Shown here one piece after another: positions 49,480 to 64,000 of a stretch of 64,000 nucleotides of DNA (position 1 is its first letter; every line of letters begins with the position of its first letter). A program made the position numbers and the translations under genes. Under the pieces are notes generated by a model. That model did no database searches, was not told the DNA's origin, and worked only from the letters and a program-made list of their open reading frames with translations. The stretch is from Pegea sp. RAD2-039. Its lineage: Eukaryota; Chordata; Thaliacea; Salpida; Salpidae. The DNA is taken from contig JAQGEQ010000071.1 of NCBI GenBank assembly GCA_034620365.1, forward strand, positions 4,898,001 to 4,962,000, written 5' to 3'.

Positions 49480-52400
49480 ATGAAAGTTGCTTTATTTTCT
49501 GTTTTTTTAACTATGGTAAGCGTATTTGCTTTCATTTCTGTTCAAGCATCTAGTCCACCAAGTTTAGAAACACCTGAAAATATAGTTGAGAAGGTTGAGA
49601 AGATTGAAGTAGCTTACGGTCGGACAGTGACTATTGACCCAGCCCGGCATCTACACATTAATTTGCGAGACGGAGATTTCTGTACAGTTGTGGTTTTACT
49701 CACACCTTTTAATAACATCGTCGGCTCTCTAAACCACAACAAGTTTTCTTGCGATTTCAGTTTTGGAGAAATAAAGTATTCACACTTTGGTGGTAGAAGT
49801 CCAAGTACTGATTATATCAATTTACAAATAAGGTATAGCACTCAAACTAACACTTACATTACCCCTATTAGGCTTGTGGTTGAGATTATCTTCATTCAAA
49901 GAACAATTCTCACTAATTCCCATCTCTTAATTGTCAATGAACTTGGAGGGTACTCTCAAGTTATAGATCAGAATATTCTAGGGTTTAGTTATAACCATGA
50001 CACAGAAGAGTGCAAGGTGGCGATGTTAGATGGTATAGCTGGATTACCACGGTTTGGAAGTTTGATTGACGACCCATCACAAGGAACATCACTTAGTTGC
50101 GATCGGTTTTTGAATGCTGGGGTTAGATACAAGCATGATGGTTTGAAAAAATCACTGGATAGAGATGAGATACCAGCAGTAGTGACACTAACTGATAGCT
50201 CCGGAAATATTTTCAATCAAGAGTACTTTCAAGTAAATAAAATTTGATTTAATCTTGTTATCACTCAATTGTAATCTTTATAATTCTTATGTTCATAAAT
50301 TGAGAGTTAAAAGGTTAGTTTTAAAAAACTCAAAGAAAAACCATTTCTACATTTTACTATTAACTAGTTATAACAATGTTGAGTTAAACACTCGAAAAAT
50401 GTTCACTGATGTAGTTCACCTCAATGTATACTTAATGCCGCTTAATTTAAAGAGAACTAGCTTTATAATTTTGAGCAGTTATGCTAACTATTCAACAAGA
50501 GTTTGTCTAACAAATGTTTACCTGATTCTTACAATCAACTGATCAAATATTTATCTAATTCAGATAAGCGTAAGGATTTTGAATGGATTACCGAATACGT
50601 CACCAAGAATGAACTTCAGTTCAACATACTTGATGGAAGTTAACCAGTTTGTAATGACAGCTTTTACATCAAATATGCTCCAAGCTTCTGACTACGAAAC
50701 TGATGATGGAGATCTTATTTTTAACTTAACTAAGCCCTTACTGAGTCATGAAGGTCAACTTGTAAGTACTGATGACCGATCTTCATCTATTACTTCGTTT
50801 TATCAACGGGATATCTGGGATTATAAAATAGCTTATAAACCTCCATCGGAAGATTCAAATCAAGTCCGAACTTTTACTATAGAATTTGAAATACTTGATA
50901 CAGAGGGTATGGTATCAGCTCCTTTTAATTTTTTAATTGTTGTTAATCCGATGAACACTCTATCTCCGGTGATTACTAGGAATACTGGACAATTACTATT
51001 TCAGGTGAGAATTGCTTCATTCAAAATTGAATCTCGTTGAATCTTGACTCAATTTGTGATAATTAAAAGACCTTTATATTTCAGTAATCTCTGATTCTAA
51101 TTTCTTTATTTGAAGTTAAATGTTTTCATCTTTAAAAGCTGAATTTTCACAAAAAACCAAAATTAGGATAATTTGATGAACAGTTTAAGATATCAAATCG
51201 CTTTTCTTTGAAAATAAATTTTAAAGTCAATTTATAAATGAGCTCATCTGAGATCAATCTAACATGTGATACTAACGTTGAATGAGAAAATAGCTTAAAT
51301 GATATCTTAAATAAATTACAAAATGTCCACAGAAAAAAAATTAAAAGTTTTCTCATCAACTCAGACTTAACATATAAATAACCAAAAAATGTTTGATATT
51401 AGATGAGTTTAAATGAACAAGTTAATAACTTGTTATCCTTAAATGACATTCACAATAAAAAAAATCACTTGAGAAAATTGTTGAAAAAGATTATAAAAAA
51501 ATGTAAATAAGATACCATTAAGTAGCTAGAAAATACAATGTGCTAGTTAGTTGAGCGTTTAATTGAAGTGGAAATTCAGTGCAGTACAAATTAGCACCTG
51601 TGTAAGTATGACAACAAAGTTTTCTTGTGTCTAAAAGAATCTTAAATCACGTGTTTTGTGCTTGCTCAAGCGTAAAAATCATTGTTTGTGCTCGAAGATT
51701 CTGTGATGCAGCCTAATAAGCTGGAAGCTATTAACTGAAGTAAATTTGTTATCAGGGCCAGTCTAGATCCTTGTCAAGTAATAACAACTTAGAAATATCT
51801 GATGAGGACAACTTATCTGATGTTGTTGTACAAGTCCTTCACGGTCCAAAGCATGGTCACTTGATTATTAATAATGGGCAGAAAATATTTAAGCCATCAG
51901 ATCTTTTGGAAGATACTGTGATTTATGAGCACGATGGCTCGGAAACTTATAGGTACTTATCATCTTTATAAAGACTTTATTCTGTCAATTGCAGTGAATT
52001 ATATTTTCGACAAGTTATTTTATCAGATAACTTCAATAAAATTACATTTTTTCATGATGTAAATTTTCTAACAACTCTTTTGTAATCAGAATTCGTTAAA
52101 TTGTGAAACTTTGTAGCCAATGTTAAAGTATAACTGGATGACTGAAAGACTTAAAAAACTGACTTCAACATTTTTTTGTTTTATTTTTACTTTTTCAACT
52201 TTTTTATGAACATTCAGAAAGTCTATTTAGACTTAAATTTTCTTATAACAACTTTTCTATTCAATCTTTTAGAGTTGAAAGCAATTTTTATAAAGTTTTG
52301 CACCTTTAGCGCTTTTAACATGTCAATCTTACAGTGACAACATTGTATTTCAAATGCATGATGGAGACAATAGTGTAGAATTCCTTTTTCCTATTTATAT

Positions 52401-55400
52401 CGCACCAATCGATACTAATCCTCCAGTAAGTTTACATTTCATGAATGAATTAAAAGCTATAAATCTTATTGTCAAAATTTGCTTGCGTATAAATAGATCT
52501 TTAGTTTCATTTTAATCTTTAACAACAATTGTTCTATTTTTATTTGCAGTTATCAATGACTGTTAGTCAATAATATTGTTTGAAAAATCCCAGAAAATAA
52601 ATCTGATCTTCTAAGCTACGAGCTCTATATTAAGTTTCACTTAAGGAAACTATAGCTTATCATTTATTTTCTTGAAATATTATAATAGTAAATAGAAAAC
52701 CCTTTAAAACCTTTAAGCAAACAGCTTTAACAAAAATAGGATTTTTGTTAAAAAATAATAAGAGATGTTTTTTAACAGCTTATCGACACCAATACGGTTT
52801 TGGTTGTGTTTGAGCACGATGTAGTCTTAGTCAGCAACTATGTCTTGGATGCAGTCGACAGTTTTTCAAGCTCTCAAGAGATTCAATTCACCTTGATGAA
52901 AGAGTATTCAAATGAAGGCGAATTTATTCTGATCAAAATTGAACGTCCAAAAACAGATAAAAAAACTTGGAAATTACGACGAGACGGATTTTACGAAAAA
53001 GTTGTTTATGGTTGGAGCCAAGCAAACATTGACAATGAAGAAGTGAGATTATCTTGATTTCTTCCCCAATTTCTTATTACTTTATCACCTAAATCAAACA
53101 CTCCACTCGAACTTTTTATATTGTGATTTAAAGTATTAATAAACAATTGAGTTGTGAACAGCAAAGTACTTCTTATATAATAGAGTTAAAAAGATGTGTG
53201 GTTAAAGACTTTACAAATTCACATCCACTTTTGTAAAGATCTTTTTTCATCTATATTTACTCTTAAAAATTTTTTTCATTATTATCCCGGCTTTACTTGA
53301 AAAAGATCGATGTATTTTCATTTTTAAGAAGTTATTTTGTTAAAAGAACCTCAACTTAATTATAATTTCAAATATTGAAATATTGAAATGACAAATTAAT
53401 GAGTCAATCAATCTTTTTTCAGCTTTTTTATCGATATATTGGTCCACATTCTTCTCTCCCTGTTATGGATATTCACGGATTTTTTGTTCAAGATGGTGCT
53501 GATCCACCTAATAAGTCTAAAATGAACCAGTTTGTAGTGAAAGTGCTTCCAGTAGACATTCAACCGCCTACATTAAACACTAACGTGACATTAATGGTAT
53601 GATTCTACCAACTATATATACATTTCATCGAATAAATCTTCTGCACACAGATGAAAGTACGTGAGTTTGAACTAACTTTATTTACACGAGAAATTTTACA
53701 ATATTCTGATGAGGACTCAAACGATAAAAATATTCTCTACACAGTGACAAGCGCAATAAGTGAGCTTACATCAGGATCATCTTCACTACACGACACAGGT
53801 ACATTTGTGTTTAACTGAGTCTTTGTCGAAATTTTGTAAATTAAAATCTACTACGTCTAGTAAGTACCTCAATAAGTATAGGTTTAAGATTTCATTTTAT
53901 TGTCGAGTATGGTAAATCTACTTTTTGTATGTAAGTTAATTAAATAAAGTAAGAATTAGTCATAACAATTTGGAAAACATTTTTGTATGATCAATAAGAC
54001 TAATTAAAGTGATTAATACTTTATAAATGTTTGAAATATTTCTGTAACTATTTGAAAAAGAACCTGTATCTTTTCTGTATTATAAGCTCATAAGTAGTAG
54101 TTTGTCATTCATAAAACATCAATTTTGTAGAGTATTTCAGTCAATTTTCAGAAACTACCTAAGCTGAAACAAACTATTTTTTTATTGTTTACAATACCAC
54201 TTGATTATAGCTGAACAGTTCACAAAATATGCACTTTCGATAATTATCATTTGCTCGCTAGCATCCGGGCTAACTTTATCTTGCAGTACAACTAAATCTA
54301 TTTGGAGTCTTTCATAGAGAGCAACAATAAATAAAAGTCCAATTTAATCATAAAACTATTTTGTGAGAAACAGTAGCTCCCTCAAAAAAGCGTTTCACTC
54401 AAACAAGTCCTGTGTTTTAAGGTTTAATGTGGTTACAAAACGTGTTGCTTTTTAGTAGTGTGTATTGAAAAATAAATGATTAATAACTGCTAATAATTTA
54501 ATAAGATTAGGTGTGGTTTTATCAAATGCTTTTATGCGTGTAGCTGACTATTTCATTTTTTCTTTGATAAATCAGTTCGTTGTACAGACTGCTACTACAC
54601 CTCTAACTAAACTCATTTTCTTGCTTTTAAAAAAATTTTTGAAAAGTATTCAGTTTAAAACTTAGAATAACTGTGTTAAAAATGCTACCTGAACGTATTA
54701 GGTAATTGAATTTATTTTCTCCGACCTGGAATTCTACTTAGCACACTAAGAACATTGTTTAAAGCAGTTATTAATCATCATTCATCTTTAAATAGTTTTC
54801 TTTGTTGGCAAAATATTCTGTAATAATTACAACAAAAAACAAACAGATTGGCAAGATTATAGGAAATATGAAACAATGCACATATTTTTGTTAAATCTTT
54901 TTTACTTAACTGCAGAAATAAAGCTTTTGTATCCTCTTTCTTACGGTTAAAAAGCTTTAATCATTATAATACTGATGGTGAAGAAATTAAAAGATTAACT
55001 GTTGCGGATAATACCTTCGTAAACTAGATTTATCTTAATTGTTACTTTTAATATCGACTTTCTTCATTTTTAAATACAAATAATGTTTTCAAATTAATAA
55101 ACTGAAATAAATAAATTATGAAGTACATGAAGTATTAAATGTTATTTAAGTTTTTATTGATTTAAAAATTGATGATATATTAAGAATATCTAAAAAACGA
55201 TCTTCTTAAACAGGAAGAATTGTTTTGTATGAAAACCCTGAAGAAGCTGTAGGAAGTTTTACTCAAGCGCAAATTGATCATTTGAAAATTGCTTATCAGC
55301 CGCCGAATACTGAACTTGGAATGATTGCTCGAATGCTTCAGTTCACATTTAGTGTGTCAGATATGAATGGAAATAAACAAGAAGATCAGGTTTGAAAGTT

Positions 55401-58400
55401 CTTTGAACAAAATTAAGTGAAAAATTTTTTGATGAAATTTGGTTGGCTAACGAAATGATTTCAGAATTTTATCATCTTGTTGAATCCTGTTGACAACTCT
55501 CCACCATCTGTTGTAAATCGAGGATTCCAAGTTGAAGAGGGAGGATTGACTATCGTCACCCCCATCTCACTTGATGCTACTGATGAAGACACTGAATCTC
55601 AGCTCATATCTTTTACTTTAGTCAAAGAACCACCAAATGGTTTATTGAAATATGATTCGAGTCCAATTTCAGTTGGTGAGTAACCATCAACAACTCAACT
55701 TCAAATTTGCTGAAATCTCTTTTTGAAATTAGCTGGATCATTTACTCGTTCAGACCTTGAAAACGGTCGAATTCTCTACCAGCATTTGGGTAGTGAAGAA
55801 ACCAGCGACAGCTTTGGTTTGGTGGTATCAGATGGAATGCATAAGATTCCAATCACTGTTCATATAACTGTTCAACCAATTGATGATGAGCAACCATCAC
55901 TTGCACAGCCGGTTGATGGAATTCTTGACTTTTCAATCAAAGTATATGAACGTGGTCTTGCAAAAATTGACTCAAAAGTAAATTTCAACTGAACGTTATT
56001 CAACAAAAACTTATTTAGAATTATTTCAAAGGTACTGCGTGCCACAGATACAGATACTAACGACCTTATGCTGACCTTTATCGTCACCAAGGAGCCTACT
56101 AAAGGTCAAATTCTATTAGATGGAGTTTCTTCGAATAGATTTACACAGAAAGATATTTTAAATAACTTGGTTATGTATGCTCACACGGCTGGTGAAATAG
56201 GAACTGATGCTGATGTAGACAGCTTCGAACTTACACTTTCTGATTTATCTGATGAATGGACTTATGGAGGCAATCGAATTGAACGAATTGAACTCAGTGT
56301 AAATATTCTTCCTGTTGACAGTGAACAGCCTGTCATAACTATGAATGAAGCGTTTATCGTTAAAGAAGGATCAAAAGCAACTATTCACTCTTCTCACTTG
56401 ATTGCATCTGATAAAGATACAGAAGATGATAAGATTTTGTGTATGATAACAACACAAGCAAGCGAAGGATTTGTCGAAAATTCATCACCAGCACCAGGAT
56501 CAGAACTTTCACGAGTTGGACAACCAGTTAGCTCTTTTACTATAGCCGATATTAAAGCTGGAAATATCAATTATGTACAAAGTGTACACAGTGGCAGTGA
56601 ACCTACTGAAGATAGGTTTGCGTTCATGTGCCAAGATGGTATTCCAAATCTTTCATTACCAACGTATTTTTTTATCACTATAGAGCCAGGTAAGAACAAC
56701 TGAAGTTTTGATATTTTAATAATTAAAGTTTAATATCAATCAACAAATATAAGAATATCTCTATCTTCAATTATTTTTAAATGATACATCTTTTTTTTAA
56801 ACCAAAGAATTTGAACTACCAATGTCTTTTGTCTTTTGTTTTCAATTATAATTGCTTTTTTGTTACTAATTGAATCATGCTTTTGGCTACAAATTTTTTA
56901 AAGTAATACGAAACATTTTTAAGAGGAATTTTTCAGTTTAAAAGAATTCGATTTTATTTTTAAAGTTGCACAAAGTCAACTTTAAGCTTTCTAGTCATTA
57001 CAATAGAAGTTGATTTTTTCTCATGTTTTAATCTATACAATCAAAATCTCTTAGTCTGAAGTACTTATTTTACATTTATACATGTTTGATTGAATTTAAA
57101 TTGAAAAAATATAAAATGTTGTTTAATTTGAACGTTTATACATTTGAGTACGACCAAAGAAACCGAATGACTAAAACCTTTTTTTTAAAATCAGTTTTAA
57201 TGCAGCATTTAGAAATTCTCGAAATAATTTCTATTTCTTCAAACGCTTTTACATATCTCAAAGTTGATGAGTAATTTCTGTTAATTTAAGTAAACAAACT
57301 CTGACAACTAAGGTTGTTAGTAATAATACACCTCTTTTATATTATAAATTTATTTATAAAGTTAATGATGAAGTTCCCCGGCTTTCGGTTGCATCATTTA
57401 TAACCGATGAAGGTGGCTTGCTCCCTGTTGATCTTCTGATTCTCAATGGCGATGATGAAGATATACCAGAAGATGAACTTTCTTTTACCCTGACTCTTTT
57501 GCCAAAGCATGGGACATTTTATAAACAGGTAAACTGCTGGTGTTAAAATTGATTGGTGAATTTATTATTTAATATTCTATTCATTATCTAATGTAGAAAG
57601 TTTAAGATAACTTTCAACCAAAATTACTAGATTTTAAGTTGTTTAAACAAATAATTGAATCAAAGTAAATATGAAAAGTATTCAAATACCTGAACGATCA
57701 ACATTTTTTAAAGTAATTTTTGATTTCAAATCGGCTTTAACTTACATAAATACTAATAGCTAAACTAATTGATTTATGAACGTGGTTGGCATAAAGTATT
57801 TTGCTGAAAAGTTTTTATAACTTCGAATAACTCGACTAACAATCACTTGCTAAAACTTAGATCAATGAAAATATTTAATTAAAGAAGACACTGCTACATT
57901 TGATTAAATTTGAATGTTATAAAGTAATACTTAAAGAGAATGTTTTATAAACTTTAAATTATTAGAAAATTACTCTTAAAAACTTATGCTTGATAAATAT
58001 AAACCAAAAACCTTTTTTTATTAGATATATTGCTGTAGTTGACCTAATAGTCTAAATAAAAACTTATAAAGTAATAGAATGCCGCTTGATACTTTAAAAA
58101 GGAACTATTTCATTAAAAAGCTAGAAGTAATAGAAGCTTTATCTGTTACATAATGATTTCAAGTAAAAATATTGCTCATTATAAAAATAAATTTCTTTAA
58201 AACTTTAAAAAGTCTCTAAAAATTTGTTGAAGAAGTTTGTTAATTTGCTCTTTGTTGTCTACTGCGGTGTTTTAAAATTGCCCCAAAGTTCTCCACTATT
58301 CTGTTTCTCTCTATTTTGAAATATTTTTGACCAAACTTCAAATCTTTCTACGATTAGAATGATGTCATTACATTTAATTGTGGAAAAATATTTTCTCTGT

Positions 58401-61400
58401 ACAGTAGATATATAAAATATTAAATGATATTTCAACTACAAACTTTGCTGCTATTTTAAAAAATACAAAGTCTGAAAAAAATGAGAAATCAACTTTAAGA
58501 GTTTTAACATTTCATTGATTTTTTAGAAAAACCAAAACCGTCCAATAGAAGTGACAGAGTTTACAATCGAAGATTTAGAGAGGTCTTCAGTGATCTATTA
58601 TAAACATGATGACAGTGAAACAACATCAGATGTCTTTGAGATTAAACTGAGTGATGGAGAACATTCAGTTAAGAAGGAAATTCCAATCAAAATTCTTCCT
58701 GTTGATGATGAAACTCCGAGACTGAGTATCAATATTGGACTTGATGTGGAGATCAATGAATCCGTAGTAATCGGCAGCAACGTCTTAAAAGTTTGTCAAC
58801 ACTTCAATCAAACATATTTTATTCCTAAATTTTAGTAGATAACTTTTATAACTCGTAAAATCTTTACAAGACACTTGTAGAAATTTGTCTGTCAACAACC
58901 ATCTTAAAATCGGATTATCTTTAGATTGAAAAGAAGTCAAGCTCTTAACATGCTTCAAGTATTTTAATGAGCAAAACAAAACATCAATCTGTATTAAACG
59001 TAAGGTGGTTACATGACCACACAAGCCAAAAAGCATTCAAGTTATAACAGGATTAGAAAAAAAGAACATTTATATTGATAAGTTTACCTACTGCAAATAT
59101 TTTGCACTTTATAATAGACATGTCTCCACAAAGCGTGGTAAGAAGAAGTGCAAACAGACTCATCATAAATAGGCATTGTAGATTCAATATTTTGGGTTGC
59201 AGAAGAACTATCTGCTAAAAAATGTGCTTTTAAATCAACCAAATTTACATTTTTGCTACTTAAATATAACAGCCTACAGATATCTAGCATCTTTCTACGC
59301 AAATAAAGTTGTAAGATTTGTAGTTCTTCTCTTAAAATTAGTTTAGTTTTCAATTAAATTGAGTTAAAAATTATTAATAAACTTGAATCACAAAATTACT
59401 GATTTAAACATAATCTTAAATGAACCAATTTTTTTCAAGAAAAATGCTTAGCACTTAAAATTACAGTTTTGTAACTACATTGAACTAAAAATATATCAAA
59501 TTTACTTTGAAACTAGTCAAACATCTTCAATTTGTACTAAATTAATATGAAATTTGCCTTAAATTCTTAAAGTATGTCAGTTATTTTATTCAGTTAAATC
59601 AACAATAATTTTCTATATGATTATGGTTAAGTTAAGACTGTCAATTACCTGTTAAGTGGCACTTAGTAAGAAACGTTCAACTGCAATTTTGTACTTAAGA
59701 TATGTTATTTCCATTATTTCATTTTTAGTTCAAAAGCTTTGCTGTAGGTATTTTTAGGTAAAGAATTTATTTTAATAAATAAAAAAGGTTTTTAGAGATA
59801 AACTAAATATCAACTGCATTAACTAACTTTTTTACGTTTAAGTATTAAATAAGAGTTATGTTAAAGCGTAATATTTAATTATAAATTTGTTTTGTAGCTT
59901 AAGCAACAGGTGCTACAAATTACAATAATATATTTGGCAGCATTGCTAAAAATTAACATACTTGAAAAAACGCTGTAGTCAACATTTTTTGATTTATTAA
60001 AACATTTAATTGATTATAGCTGTCAGCTTTCTTATGTGAAAGCCAGCAGTTGTAAACTTATTATTTTTTTAATCAAAAATTCATATTATTGTATTACGTT
60101 TTCGACCCAAGCTTAACTATTTATTTATTTATTTCATTTATTTATTTATCGCGCAGATGCGAGTAATAAATTCAACAGCTCTTATAGCGAACAAAAACCA
60201 AATATTACGAACAAAGAGATAATTGAAAGGTCTTAGGTATTACAATGTAAGATTAATACAGAAAGAATAGAATCGTTATAGAGGTATAGGTAAAACGTAA
60301 ATGATGAACCAAAAATTGAATATGACAAAATAGAAGAAGAAAGTGAAGAAACTGACATTGTTACTTGTTAAGAAAAGTACTTAGATCTGGTTTTTTAATA
60401 AATTCGTACAAGATGCGATAGATTTTGATGTAGTGATGAAATCAGGAAAGGAAATTCCAAACCTTGGTTACCCTGTTAAATATATGTTTACTTCACTGGG
60501 TGTTATTAAAGTCGTTAAGCGGGTTAATTTTGAAAGAAAAGTAAATTTGAAACCAATATGCAAGCTTATTGAAATAACTCTTCAATTAGTTGAGTTTAAG
60601 GAGAAAAATTAGAGAATGAAAGCAAATAAATCAATAAAATAGTCTGTCTACATCTTCAAAACTTTTAAAATCTCTTATTTTATGTGACTTTAGTATTTTG
60701 TTCCTTTTTTGATCGAAATTACAGCGATTAAACGCTTCAAGTCATACTAAATATCTTTCAAAATTTGTTGTCGTAGAGATATGTCATTAACATTCTTCTA
60801 CAAATTCTTGAAGATATCTTTAAAATGACTGGATTTTTAAAATCTACCTCCCACAAAGTAACCTTACTTGCAAATTCAAAAACGTGATGCTCTATAAGAA
60901 GCTATCACGAACCAAATCTACAAAAATAAGAACCTGACAACCTTCACAGAACTTAAACTTACATTTTTATTAAACATTATATGTGTGAAGTAAAGATCAA
61001 AGACTTTATCTTTCATCATGACTCACACTGGTATCTTTTAGGCTACAGATTTGGACTCTGATGATAGTAGACTTCGTTATATTATTCGGTTTGGTCCTCA
61101 ACAAGGAGTACTTTTACTAATAGATGATGATGGTGAAGAAATAAGTTTACAAATTGGTGATTCATTTCTTCAAAGCGATCTTGACAGCGGTAGACTACGT
61201 TATCAGCATTCAGGTCAGATTACTTCTTCTTTTGATTCTAGCTTTGTCTGATTCAGATAATGATGTGAAAGTTTTTATGTTGAAGAGAAAATTAATTTAT
61301 TTTGTCAATTTTGATTAAACTATTTTTAGATATAAAGTAATTTTTTAATTAATTGTACGTTTTCAAGATAATTATTATTGAAATGTTGAACATAGCTGAT

Positions 61401-63941
61401 GAAAACCAAACTCAAAAGCTTGTTTGTACCCGTGTTAAAATGTTAATGAAGTATTTACACTCAGATTAATATGCCACAGTAGATATTTTGTTCAAATCTA
61501 CTAAGTAAATATTTTTAAAGGTTAATTCGCTAAATGCTATAATCAATTATGATTTTAATAACAGAAACTGCAAGCTAGGTATAAATAATTATAAATAAAT
61601 AAAATTAGATGAAAGATAAAGTATTAAATATGAACAAATTTTAAACATATATATGTCACCTTCAACCAAAGATTATAATAAATCTCTACAAAACGTTTTT
61701 AGTACAAGAAACTCATAATTTTTATTTTTAACATTTTTTAAAGTTAACAAACAAGAAATATATAATTTATTTTAAAAGTTAGTTGATTTTGCGTGTTTGA
61801 ACATATACCTCAATAAGACTGTTTTATTATTTCTACTTACATACAGAACACTATTTACAAAGTCACTAGAAAAAGCTTATTTCAGTTAAAACAAAATCTT
61901 TAAAAATTGTTTTTCCTATAATATTAATTAGTTTGGAAATTCTAAATATAATTACTAAATATATAAATCTAACAAACGTTTTTCATCATTAGGTCAAGTT
62001 GGAATTAGAGATCTGATAAAATTTGATGTTACTGATGGTCATAACCCACTAATTGATCGGTATTTTTACATCAGTATTGCTTATATGGATATTCTATTTC
62101 CAAGAGTAATTAACAAAGGAGTAACGATAAAAGAAGGGGGACAAGTTAAATTAACAACAGGTAAAATAACAAGTAAAATAACAAGTAAACTATATAGTCA
62201 AGTTAAGAACAATTTTTCATGATTTGTAAAACTGACTAAATATTCAAAACCAAATAACCAAATCTCTTAGAATAATTGTAGAAGTGGTTTGAATGAAGTA
62301 GGTTTTTGATAATCAAAAATTACTTTTTCATTATTTAAAATATTTATATTTCAAACCAAAACTGCTTGAAAATATTAACCGATGCTGATGAAAATGTTAC
62401 TCTAAGTTAAATAAGTGAAACTTGTATAGGTTTTTACACAAAGCTTACTATTCCATCTAAACTTTCTGAAACTAGAATATCTGTAAGATCTTTTGTGTTT
62501 CCTTTCCGCTTTCTTAACGGTTTCATTAATAACTTTAACTCACATTAAAATGTTTTGATAGACATTTTGAGTACAGCAGATATAAATAGTGCTGACGAAG
62601 AACTAACATTTACAATTGCACAAGCGCCAGCTCATGGCCATCTCGAATCAACTGATAGACCTGGTCTTCCTATAACTACATTCACTCAATTGGAATTAGC
62701 AGGTATGCTCCAATACTTATCAACAAACTAATTCATTATAAGTCAAAGTCACTCCTAGTTTATCATTTTTTTATATTCATATTAATCTTGTTACTACAAT
62801 ATCAGATATACCAGGTCACTGGTCCTTGCCACCGAACAGCAAATTTAAAAATTGGGACATTTTAGCGCACGTTACTCTCCACTATAATCAAAGCCAATGT
62901 AGATGAGTTATGTTTGCCAGTTTAAACCTTTAACAGTTTTATAGTGATAATGGTGTAAGCTGATATCTGAAAGTCATAATTCTGCTTATAGGCGGTTCAG
63001 AGCATAAGTCGTCTTCGTCTAATGAGACGACATGAGCACCTGGCAAACATGCATCAATAATTACTTAGTGATGTATCTCACAATTGAGTTCAGAGCAACA
63101 TAAAATGTACTTATGAAATCTTTAGCTTTCAAAAGATATAAATATTTTAAATTTACTTAATTTAGGTAAATGTAATCTATCCAAATAAACGTTAAGTAGA
63201 TAAATAAGTAAATAATGAGGTAATTTAACAAGGCCATAGTCATCTACAGCAACACTTTGAAGATAAAAGACGAAGTAATTGGCTTGCATACTGACACATT
63301 TTGCTTCAAATAGTAATACTTCAATAGCATAACCATAAGAATAGTCAGTACAATAAATAATTTACAATCAAATATTAACAGCCAGTAGATTGCTAAGATC
63401 GGTAATACATATACGTAAGCCTTTTAGCTCTTGTCCTACATAACTCTGACCACTTCTAACAATAAAAGTCTTATCAAAGTTAAATTGTCGATATTAAAAC
63501 TTGTAAGGATGTTGATGGTAGAGCCAAGACTCAGTGTTTTAATAAGATTGCTGCATAAGTAAGCTGACATGAGGAATGCCTCTCTCGCTAAATTAGTCAA
63601 CATTAAAATATGAAGTTGACAATTTAACTAAGCTAATAGAAATAATAGAGCTTTCGACTGTTTGCTTTGCATGAAGTTAGGTTGAGTAGCATACTTTAAA
63701 ATCCAAACAATTACCTTTTTATCTTGCTGCACAGGCAACAAAATCAACTACGTACATACCGGAGATGATGAAGTCAAAATGGATAGTTTTGAGTTTGAAG
63801 TGACTGATGGGTATAATCCTGTGTATCGTACATTCCGAATTTCTATCTCAGATGTTGACAACAAAAAACCAGTTGTTACAATTAGTAAGGTGCAAGTGAA
63901 AGAAGGAAGTAGTAAACTAATCACACCGTTTGAGTTGAAAG
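49480..63941 (+). CDS. FREM2: FRAS1-related extracellular matrix protein, 5' part (continues beyond right edge)
   Basis: Large basement-membrane protein built of CSPG (NG2-type) repeats. The 17 exons in window encode the first ~1492 residues: 49480-50232, 50564-51004, 51756-51952, 52335-52425, 52779-53042, 53423-53596, 53651-53798, 55214-55389, 55465-55675, 55733-55977, 56032-56689, 57362-57528, 58527-58790, 61042-61213, 61993-62160, 62562-62702, 63735-63941. The ATG at 49480 begins a signal peptide ([17 protein letters not shown] then QASSPP). The N-terminal FREM module follows ([15 protein letters not shown]-like [73 protein letters not shown]). Then come successive CSPG repeats, each with the LxYxHxGSE...DxFxLxVSDG pattern ([52 protein letters not shown]). 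No VWC or furin repeats precede them, favouring FREM over FRAS1; FREM1/2/3 cannot be separated by eye. Introns lengthen towards the 3' side (up to 2.25 kb). The last exon ends at phase 1 before a donor at 63942. Confidence 0.9.
60118..60500 (-). repeat. Possible retroelement 3' remnant in FREM2-like intron 13
   Basis: In the intron 58791-61041, a TTTATTTATTTATT tract (60120-60150) is followed by a locally GC-richer block. This is the layout of the LINE tails elsewhere in the window read backwards. The sequence after the tract does not match the 22.9/38.9-kb family, so it would be a different family. Weak. Confidence 0.25.
62910..63050. repeat. Inverted-repeat element with internal hairpin in FREM2-like intron 16
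   Basis: ATGTTTGCCAG (62910-62920) and its exact reverse complement CTGGCAAACAT (63040-63050) bracket a 141-nt segment. Just inside the right arm lies a second perfect hairpin, GTCGTCT (63008-63014) / AGACGAC (63025-63031). The segment is GC-richer than the surrounding intron. It could be a small MITE-like insertion, part of a longer retroelement, or a structured RNA; no terminal target-site duplication was evident. Confidence 0.35.
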
Positions 63942-64000
63942 GTAAGATTTTGATTTATGAAATATGTTTAAATACTAGAAACTGTTGCTTTTTATTCACT

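Overview
This window is nuclear DNA of an animal. It is strongly AT-rich, and its genes are split into many exons with canonical GT-AG introns. All the recognisable genes are metazoan: an AP-3 adaptor subunit, an outer dynein arm docking protein, a norpA/PLCB4-type phospholipase C, HMMR, and a FRAS1/FREM matrix protein. Many introns are only 32-60 nt long, while others run to kilobases. There is also a tRNA-headed SINE and LINE 3' tails ending in TAAA/AATA repeats. This mix suggests a flatworm, most likely a digenean of the schistosome type. That placement is inference; no marker gene proves it.

Layout. 1-5703 (+): 3' two-thirds of AP3D1, entering from beyond the left edge, with a ~68-copy 21-bp minisatellite in one intron. 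5704-8289: AT-rich spacer. 8290-10366 (+): five-exon ODAD1/CCDC63 gene. 11317-20400 (-): complete 31-exon PLC-beta gene. 20401-24853: divergent intergenic region with a decayed LINE. 24854-33780 (+): complete 20-exon HMMR gene. Its 4.5-kb intron 11 holds, on the opposite strand, two tandem intact multi-exon genes (29998-31746 and 27782-29756). Their deduced proteins (471 and about 474 aa) look like diverged copies of each other and match no family I recognise. 33781-49479: long gene-poor stretch with a second SINE copy and LINE tails. 49480 to the right edge (+): first 17 exons of a FREM2-like gene.

The named genes share no obvious pathway. AP3D1 serves endosome-lysosome sorting, ODAD1 ciliary motility, PLC-beta Gq signalling, HMMR the mitotic spindle, and FREM2 the basement membrane. 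The gene models were assembled by hand from splice sites and remembered family sequences. For the five genes other than those cut by the window edge, the exon lengths sum to a multiple of three. For the two edge-cut genes the reading frame is kept across every junction.

The most promising novelty is the pair of nested unknown genes. They appear to carry an internal repeated module of about 90 residues and may form a lineage-restricted family. Secondary points are a cluster of CACGTG sites (close to the lysosomal CLEAR motif) inside AP3D1, and the tRNA-derived SINE family.
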